A stretch of 64,000 bases of DNA from Xylogone sp. PMI_703 (taxonomy: Eukaryota > Ascomycota > Leotiomycetes). The notes under the pieces are model-generated. The model ran no database searches. It was not told the DNA's origin and saw only the letters and a list, made by a program, of their open reading frames with translations. The first letter of the stretch is position 1, and every line of letters begins with the position of its first letter. Location: assembly GCA_021399445.1 (NCBI GenBank), contig JAJTUQ010000001.1:3844001-3908000 (forward strand), written 5' to 3'. Positions 57,286 to 64,000 of this stretch are shown here, in pieces. Position numbers and translations under genes: made by a program.

Positions 57286-58959
57286 TCACCCGATATAGAT
57301 CGGCATCTTGCTATTCCAATGCTCACTGGGCAGTGGTGGCACTCCTGGTATCATGACATGTGCCAGCTGCCAACAGATTGCTCGGAAGATCATGGCAAAC
57401 CAGGCGTCCTCGACTTCAGCTTTGGTCAAGTTAGGTTTGTCAAGGAAAGTGATGTGTGTGCGGATAACTCTTTCAACTAGTGCTGGTAAAACATTAAAAC
57501 CCGCTTCCATGCCCCAAATAAGCTCTAAGTCTGCGTTTTCGAGTTCTCTGTAGGGAGTTTCGCTAGGGCTGAAGGTGATGCCCGATGCCTGGACCATGTG
57601 TTCGCTCACTAGGACCGAGTAGACGACGTTGCTACCCTGAAGGAAAGTTGTCATTTCCGTATGATGATGGAGCAAGAGTGCTCTGGAAGATATTTCAGCT
57701 CCACTGACACGAGGTTCCCACGTATCAGCAGTCTCGTCATCTTCCCATCGCGATCCATTCATACTCTTCAACTCCACAAGTAACGACAAGATCCGAATGG
57801 GCAGCTGCGATTCACGGCTGGAACGTCGTTCGATGAATTCTCGAAGCTTCTTCTCGAATATATGGCGACCTTCTCGGCAACCTAATAACCCCTTTGACCA
57901 TTTATTTGGGGATGGGATTCTATTCAGCCATGAATGAGGTGCCTGAAGCACACCGCTCACAAGCATTGCCGAGCAGAGGGGAATAAGATCATTCAATCCC
58001 GGGATGAAATCCTTGCCGGCTTTGATATTTCTGCTAATATTTTGGACAGTCTCAGTGATATCCCGTTGAGAACTGGTACGATATCGCATTAACCGTGGTA
58101 AGCTCTGTGCAATTCCTTCTAGAGAGCCAACATCTAAATCAAATTTCATCAATGGTCCAAAGAGCCGATGATCGAATTCCACCAGGCCAAAGCCGAGTTT
58201 GTCGGCTTCCTTGGCTGGTATATAAAAGCAGTTCCCTAGGTTGTCCCTTGACGTATAAGAATACTGCAGAATAGTCCCTATGGACCTGACAAGTGTCGAA
58301 GTAAAAACGTGACCATTCCCTTCGGCTCTCATCAATCCAGCCCCTGGGTCAAAGGTCTTCCACACCATGCCTAACCGTCTCGCCATGATGGCCACATCGC
58401 CGACCGTCGAACTAGCTAGCGGCCTCACGACATCGGGTGGCATAAAATCCCAAGATTTCTTAACGAACTGTATTGTAGGGATCATAGTGTCATTCGCCAC
58501 AGAATCTGGACTTTGGGGGAAATACTGCACTGCATCTCGTCCCTGCTTATGGAGCTGTGCAAGGAGAGGAACCCAGCAGACTAATTCGTCGCTATCATAA
58601 TACTTCCTTGCCTCTCTCGAACCCCATCCGGGTAAAGTCATGCTCGCCCGAAGGGAGCCAGGCGTATCAACTAGATCACAGAATACCTTTGATGTATCGG
58701 GCTTCGTGTATTCTGCTCCGCTATCCTGGATACGAATAGGTCCATAGATAATTCGCGGAGTGACAAAGATCGTTTCAAAACGAAACTCCGTCCACCTAAA
58801 ACGGATTTTGGTTCTACGAGCCCAGAGACCCATCACGGATGGTTGGCAGCGACGGAGACCATCTGCAGTCGCATAGTATTGTTGAAGTAGCTGGCCCACA
58901 GTTGCTAACAGCGCAACCAGGGAAACCAGCAATGCTGTGAGAGAAACTGAGTCGACCAT
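57286..58959 (-). CDS. modin-like fungal-specific protein
   Basis: Single exon, 557 aa. An N-terminal membrane anchor or signal is clear (MVDSVSLTALLVSLVALLAT, about residues 4-24), then YYATADGLRRCQPSVMGLWA, which I recall from fungal proteins annotated as modin. The body has no known catalytic motif I can name. Notable segments are FVKKSWDFMPPDVVRPLASS, VGDVAIMARRLGMVWKTFDP and GLLGCREGRHIFEKKLREFI. It is acidic/aromatic and probably faces the cytosol after the anchor. The label is from memory and the function is unknown; nothing here resembles a transposon. A minus-strand upstream frame (59077-58814) overlaps its start in another frame. Confidence 0.6.
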   Translation of the reverse strand: MVDSVSLTALLVSLVALLATVGQLLQQYYATADGLRRCQPSVMGLWARRTKIRFRWTEFRFETIFVTPRIIYGPIRIQDSGAEYTKPDTSKVFCDLVDTPGSLRASMTLPGWGSREARKYYDSDELVCWVPLLAQLHKQGRDAVQYFPQSPDSVANDTMIPTIQFVKKSWDFMPPDVVRPLASSTVGDVAIMARRLGMVWKTFDPGAGLMRAEGNGHVFTSTLVRSIGTILQYSYTSRDNLGNCFYIPAKEADKLGFGLVEFDHRLFGPLMKFDLDVGSLEGIAQSLPRLMRYRTSSQRDITETVQNISRNIKAGKDFIPGLNDLIPLCSAMLVSGVLQAPHSWLNRIPSPNKWSKGLLGCREGRHIFEKKLREFIERRSSRESQLPIRILSLLVELKSMNGSRWEDDETADTWEPRVSGAEISSRALLLHHHTEMTTFLQGSNVVYSVLVSEHMVQASGITFSPSETPYRELENADLELIWGMEAGFNVLPALVERVIRTHITFLDKPNLTKAEVEDAWFAMIFRAICWQLAHVMIPGVPPLPSEHWNSKMPIYIG

Positions 58960-59618
58960 TGTAATTGACGGGGGGAGCTCTTATAGACGGACTCCAAGCT
59001 TCACTCCGTTGCTCAAAATATGAAAGCATTCGAGGTGAAAGCTCACTAGAACTGACGGTATTATTGAATTGGTCCATTATTCACGATGACTATTCGTGGC
59101 TTTATAGCACATTTATTCAAATATTGATTTGACACAGCCATCGGTTCAGACTGATCAAGGGGGCAGCCACTAGGGAGGTCACAGTGTGGCTTATCTTCAG
59201 CTGAGGCGCTGGGTTATTTAGCCTCATTCTTTAGGCAACAGTAGTGCGGCGCATTTCATATATATAGTTGAGATCTCCATGAATTGCGGCTGAGTAGTTC
59301 TGTGGGCGCCTCAATAATTAATTGCCGTAAGCAGTTGACCGCATATGCGGGATAGTAGTGGCTGTGAGGTTTCGTAAAGCAAGCTCCTGAAGAAGCTCGG
59401 ATGCCAGTGGTCACACCACGTTCGACTAACTTACGGGAAGACCCGCAATAATGCTCGATATAAAAAGTTTAACCGTTTCTAGGCACGCGTAAGATCCCTC
59501 TTTTTACGTTCTTAATTCAAAAGAATTACCCTACAGCAATATGCTTAACAATAAAGCCAGAAAAACTATTGCTACAAGGCTAGTACAATCCAACTATTTT
59601 CCCATATTTTTTCAGACT
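58960..59618. promoter_or_regulatory. modin-like promoter and SDH1 3' region
   Basis: 659 bases. It includes an ATG at 59075-59077 on the minus strand that opens an 87-codon frame overlapping the modin-like start. No other gene is seen. Confidence 0.45.
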
Positions 59619-61843
59619 CTAGTATACTCGCTTGAAGGGGGGTACAGCCGGGCACTCCTTCTCATCCAGGGTGTGTCCTACAACTCCTCGGTATGTGAGA
59701 TCAACCTTTCCATGTGGCTGCTTTTGGAAGGTAAGGGTGTGCTTCATCCAGTTCTTGTCATCTCTCTCTGGGTAGTCTTCTCGGGCATGGGCACCACGGG
59801 ATTCCTTTCTCGCGGCAGCAGCGGTGGCGGTTTGGGTACTAGATATATCAGCCATGGTAAAATAACAAGCATCTCGGTGGTACTTACGCGCATGTCAACA
59901 GATTTCTCAATTCAAGCGTCTCGACTAGATCCGAGTTCCAGATCATGCTCCGGTCCTTAATGCCAACATCCTTGAACATTTGGTCGACCTCCGTGATCTT
60001 GCGGACACCCTCATCCAAACTCTCTTGAGTACGGAAGACGCTAACATCTGTCTGCATGGTCTTTTGCATGGCCAGGCGAACATCGTGTGTGCTCTTAGAT
60101 CCGGTAGATGTTCGGATAGAATCCAGTACCTTAATGGAATCAGCACCGGCATCAGCAGCAATATCCTTCAATGGCTGTCCTGGCTCGAAGTTGTCACGGA
60201 TGGTGTGGGATACAGCACGACCAAATACAATCAAATCAAGCAAGGAGTTTGCTCCGAGACGGTTGGCACCATGCACAGAGACGCAAGCAGCTTCACCGCA
60301 AGCGAAGAGACCTGGTACAACCTTGTCCTTGCCTTCGCTGTCAACCGTGAGAACTTCACCAGTATACTTTGTGGGGATACCACCCATATTGTAGTGGACT
60401 GTTGGGAGAACTGGAATAGGTTGCTTGGTGACATCGACACCAGAGAAGATGGACGCGGTTTCAGAGATACCTGGGAGACGCTCGTGGAGAATTTCAGGAG
60501 GTAGGTGACTGAGTTGGAGATAAATATGATCTTTCTCAGGACCAACACCACGACCTTCTCGAATTTCCATAGTCATAGATCGAGAAACGACATCACGACT
60601 GGCCAAATCCTTGGCAGTGGGTGCGTACCTTTCCATGAAACGTTCACCTTCAGCGTTTAAGAGATAGCCACCCTCACCACGAGCACCCTCAGTAATCAAG
60701 CAGCCGGCACCATAGATACCAGTAGGGTGGAACTGGACGAATTCCAAATCCTGGTTAGGAAGACCAGCACGGGCAACCATGGCCATTCCGTCACCAGTGC
60801 AGGTATGTGCGGATGTACAACTGAAGTATGCACGCCCATAGCCTCCAGTAGCAAGAACAGTGTTTTGAGCGCGGAATCGGTGCAAGGTACCATCTTCTTG
60901 GTTATAAGCTAGAACACCTTTGCATTGCCCATCTTCCATAAGTAAATCTAGCGCAAAGTATTCGATAAAGTAGTTGGTGTTATGTCGGAGGGATTGACCG
61001 TAGAGAGTGTGAAGAAGAGCATGTCCAGTTCTGTCGGCAGCAGCACAGCATCTGTATGCTTGGCCACCCTTTCCGTACTTTTGAGATTGTCCACCGAAGG
61101 CACGTTGGTAGCTATAGATAGTCAGTATCGAGTCCGTTCAAGCCCAAAGCTTATTAGCTTACATCTTGCCATCCTCTGTTCTCGAGAACGGGCAGCCATA
61201 ATTCTCTAACTCAATAACACTGGCTGGTGCTTCCCTTGTCATATAATGAATAGCATCTTGGTCTCCAAGCCAATCTGAACCTTTGACTGTATCGTACATG
61301 TGCCATCTCCAATCATCCTCATGCATGTTCCCAAGAGCAGCATTGATACCTCCCTGGGCAGCTACAGTGTGACTTCGGGTGGGGAAAAGTTTAGATATAC
61401 ACGCAGTGTTAAAACCAGCCTCGGCAAGACCAAAGGCTGCTCGAAGACCAGCTCCTCCCGCACCGACGACAATGGCATCGTATTCATGATCCTAGCGACT
61501 CTTAGCCTATAGCTACGAGGTACATTGAGAATTCTGATTTCACTTACAACAACCGGGTATTTGTTGCTCACAAACGGCGAGGCTTCCTTAGCTCTCAATG
61601 GTGCGTGTGTGATAAGTCGGGCTGTAGCAATGTGAGCAAGACAATAAAGCTAGTAGAGTTTCTATACAACCATACCGGCAGGTCTTGTGGAAGAGAAAGC
61701 CCGATTTTGAATCTTCAATGCCCTCGAGAGCTGCTCCACGCGTGATCAGCACTCCAGAATCAAATACCGAGGCACATGGTGGGAAAAGGTCAAATACATA
61801 CCGAAGGGCCAGCGGCGAACCGTCGCATTGCGATTGAAGACAT
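59619..61843 (-). CDS. SDH1: succinate dehydrogenase flavoprotein subunit, mitochondrial
   Basis: FAD subunit of complex II, oxidising succinate to fumarate in the TCA cycle and respiratory chain. Six exons close exactly: 61802-61843, 61676-61730, 61548-61621, 61163-61491, 59888-61111 and 59619-59838, giving 647 aa. The presequence is [14 protein letters not shown] plus [16 protein letters not shown]. The FAD-binding site is [20 protein letters not shown], with the covalent-FAD histidine in [18 protein letters not shown]. Active-site region: [20 protein letters not shown] and RGEGGYLLN. Later blocks: [34 protein letters not shown]. The C-terminal domain has [20 protein letters not shown] and WMKHTLTFQ. 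Identification is secure. Confidence 0.97.
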
Positions 61844-62419
61844 GCTGGAGGATATCACACCAAAATTGAGAGGAGTGGTTCACTTCAGCACAGAGGATGT
61901 TGTTTAACAATTGGAAGCGATCCTGGAAGTTCGTAAGTAACTGATGTCGATGCCGAAATGCTCTAGCATCCGCCTGGCCAATCAGTGTGGAGGTGATAGA
62001 TGCTTACAACTGTGCGGGTAGTCCGTTTTCTGCCGATAAAGCAATTGTCAGAAGCCGAAGCCTTCACCCGAGAAGTACTTCCGTACCTTTGCCTTCATGG
62101 CGCCATATATGCATCCCCCCGCAGCCCATTTCTGAATCGATATTATCAGAGTTGCTTTGTACATAGAAAGATTGAACATTTGAGTCTCACTCATGCTGAC
62201 ATTCCTAATCTCATCAATACTGGTCTTTTTGAACAGAAGTTAATTGTACTGGTAGCAGCGCTGCAGGTAACTCATGTTCAACCTGTTCCCCGCCATGACC
62301 CACTTCCGGATAGAAATTTGTAGACAACCAATGCTTCCAGCGTCGGCTGGAGCTTCCAATAAAATGTAGCTAACAATACTTGAAACTCGAACTGCAAAAT
62401 ATAAAATTCGCCTCTTGTA
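61844..62419. promoter_or_regulatory. SDH1 promoter region, no confident gene
   Basis: 576 bases between SDH1 and the next minus-strand gene. A plus frame from 62000 (107 codons) and a short minus frame ending in FSGEGFGF near 62049 are both open, but neither has a motif, clean splice structure or convincing composition. Confidence 0.4.
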
Positions 62420-63968
62420 TTACCCTGCCAGTACCATCTTTAGCATAGCTAAGAAACTCTCCCTCAATTTATAGATCTCTGCTATCTCTGGTTTTACTGG
62501 CTCCCCAGCCGTTCTCCTTAGACGATCTTGCTTCTTTGCCCTTCGCTTTCTCTCGGCGGCAATAGGATCGAGTTCATCATCTTGCGAATCTTCATCGCTG
62601 CTTTCATCATCCTCGTCATAGTTCATATCCTGAAGATCCATTTCATCAAGACCGAAATCGCTAGACTGGAATGACAATGCTCCAGGGACGGGTTCAACTG
62701 CGCTTCCCCCCTCAGCGGCCATCTTTTGTCGAGTCTTGTCCTGATGCCACTTTTTCCGAGCTTCTTGCCAGGCAATCAACTTGTCTATTTCTTCTATTGC
62801 TTTTTCTTTATCCAATTGACCCACACTCAACGCCCCGGAAACCAAGGCATTCATGTCTAGTTTTCCTCCACTTGGGCCATTCCGTAGAAAGTCGAGGATA
62901 CCTTCGATCCAACCCATAAGTTGACCAAATAACCCATTATCATGCGTATGGACTTCGTGGACAAACTTGTAAAAGTTGTGTTCATGGCGCTGGCAGAGAT
63001 CAATAAATGCCTGGACGGTTTGATTCGGATCCGTTGAAACATCCTGCTCCCGGCATTTCTCGACGACCTATGTGACACTTACTTAGTATGTGGGAATCAT
63101 CAGGCAATCTTAAGACTTTACCTCTATCATGTCATCAACAAAGACAGCGAAATCTGTTATGCTGTTGTACACATTCGCAGATTTGTATACTCGAACGAGG
63201 GGTTCGTAGAAAATGGTAAACAGGTCTCGTAGAAGATGGAGAGTAACTGGTTCCTCAATCATTTTCAGCATCATGGCTTTATCCCGCTGCCTCGTGTATA
63301 ATTTAAGCAGCTGCTTAAGATGTGAGAACAGTTGAGCACCCTGCTTCATCTCCTCATCAACATTCTCCACTGCATTATTCCATGCAACATATGCATTGAA
63401 TATTTTCCCTATTTGCTCTGAATTTAGCGGAGGTGATATGAGTTCTGACCTGAGGATAGCAACAATTATATCCACGCTATCTTCCTCTGCTTCAGCTCTT
63501 ATAGCAACCTTGACGTCTTCTTCGGCTTCGGTAAATTTGTGTACCTTCTCACAGAAGACTGGCTCTCCTATTTTTGCCACTAAAGCATCAATAGATTTTT
63601 GGAAACTTCTTATTCCGTCATTTAGCGTCAATGCAAATATTCTCTGCATGAGAGATTTTGAACCAAACGGCTGAGCCAAGAAGATATCAAGGATACTAGA
63701 CATCACCGCGGCAGGATTTGCGATCCGAATTGCATTTTTTAATATCGTGTAAGGGATCATAGAATGTATCTTCTTTGCTTGCGCAAAGAGCTCTGGGGAA
63801 TTATCTTCCGCAAGGAAAAGATGGTATATGGTCGCAGCTACCTCGATACGCAGCCATTCAGCAAACTTCTGATACTGCATACTTAGATCCTGGATAGTCC
63901 CTTTCTCTTTTATTTCCTTAAATAGACTTGTGAGGCCGTTTTTCTCAACAATGTCCCGGCGGAACCTC
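62420..63968 (-). CDS. PX domain-associated (DUF3818-type) protein, 3' part
   Basis: The gene runs off the right edge. Visible exons are 63122-63968 and 62420-63067. The upstream border at 63968 is a good acceptor (minus-strand TACTAAGCCTAG), so earlier exons lie outside. The helical block QAKKIHSMIPYTILKNAIRI, then AVMSSILDIFLAQPFGSKSL and MQRIFALTLNDGIRSFQKSI, matches the region found C-terminal to PX-associated domains in fungal proteins related to yeast Ypr097w (now linked to lipid transport). A later segment VVEKCREQDVSTDPNQTVQA precedes a charged coiled coil and an acidic patch. The C-terminus is LRESFLAMLKMVLAG. The PX domain itself is not in the window. Confidence 0.72.
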
Positions 63969-64000
63969 CTAGGCTTAGTATAAACTTATATATGATGAGG

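Noticed and set aside
62000..62323. 107-codon plus-strand frame upstream of SDH1
   Set aside because: No motif or domain is seen, composition is unremarkable, and a minus-strand frame in the same place is equally plausible; it is probably 5' regulatory sequence.

Overview
The window looks like nuclear DNA of a filamentous ascomycete. The genes are mostly conserved fungal housekeeping genes. They are interrupted by short GT...AG introns of about 40-135 bases, usually with a CTAAC/CTAAT-like branch site, and fungus-specific families are present (Zn2Cys6 regulator, DEP1/SDS3, PEX5, fungal complex I 17.8 kDa-type subunit, COA3). The moderate GC content, intron style and gene repertoire fit Leotiomycetes, for example Sclerotiniaceae. 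That placement is an inference, not a measurement. I see no bacterial, viral or intact transposon sequence.

Layout. 0.5-8.7 kb: PTA1 (minus) and COA3 (plus) are divergent. DEP1/SDS3-like (minus) and NOP12 (plus) are divergent. 9.6-14.6 kb: HPM1-type histidine methyltransferase (minus), then a Zn2Cys6 regulator (minus) divergent from cystathionine gamma-lyase (plus). 14.9-22.7 kb: RPC25 (minus) divergent from a NUFIP1/CCCH snoRNP factor (plus), then RPS15 and RPP2 (minus) and SPT2 (plus). 23-31 kb: an unclear secreted-protein locus, a complex I subunit (minus), a small chromodomain protein, SIL1, a SET/MYND protein and a GRF zinc-finger protein (all plus). 31.5-40.2 kb, all minus: PEX5, an atypical protein kinase, a two-RRM protein with a probable mitochondrial presequence, and a bHLH regulator. 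40.2-51.7 kb: an 11.5 kb stretch with no recognisable gene. 51.7-64 kb: REX1 (minus), a Mis18/Yippee-type zinc protein with coiled coil (plus), a modin-like fungal protein, SDH1 and the 3' part of a PX-associated protein (all minus).

RNA production and ribosome biogenesis are well represented (PTA1, NOP12, HPM1, RPC25, NUFIP-like, RPS15, RPP2, REX1), as are mitochondrial functions (COA3, complex I, RRM protein, SDH1) and chromatin (DEP1-like, SPT2, chromodomain, SET/MYND, Mis18-like). There is no operon-like organisation. The shared divergent promoters suggest some co-expression, and the Zn2Cys6/cystathionine gamma-lyase pair is a candidate regulator-target pair.

The most unusual part is the 11.5 kb gene desert upstream of the bHLH gene. 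Much of it is visibly GC-richer than its surroundings. It is strongly enriched in the palindrome TACNGTA: I located 26 copies by eye, against about five noticed in the rest of the window. Smaller points of note are several genes whose first coding exon is only 2-15 bases long, one of which has its ATG split by an intron, and an orphan coding-like frame between REX1 and the Mis18-like gene.
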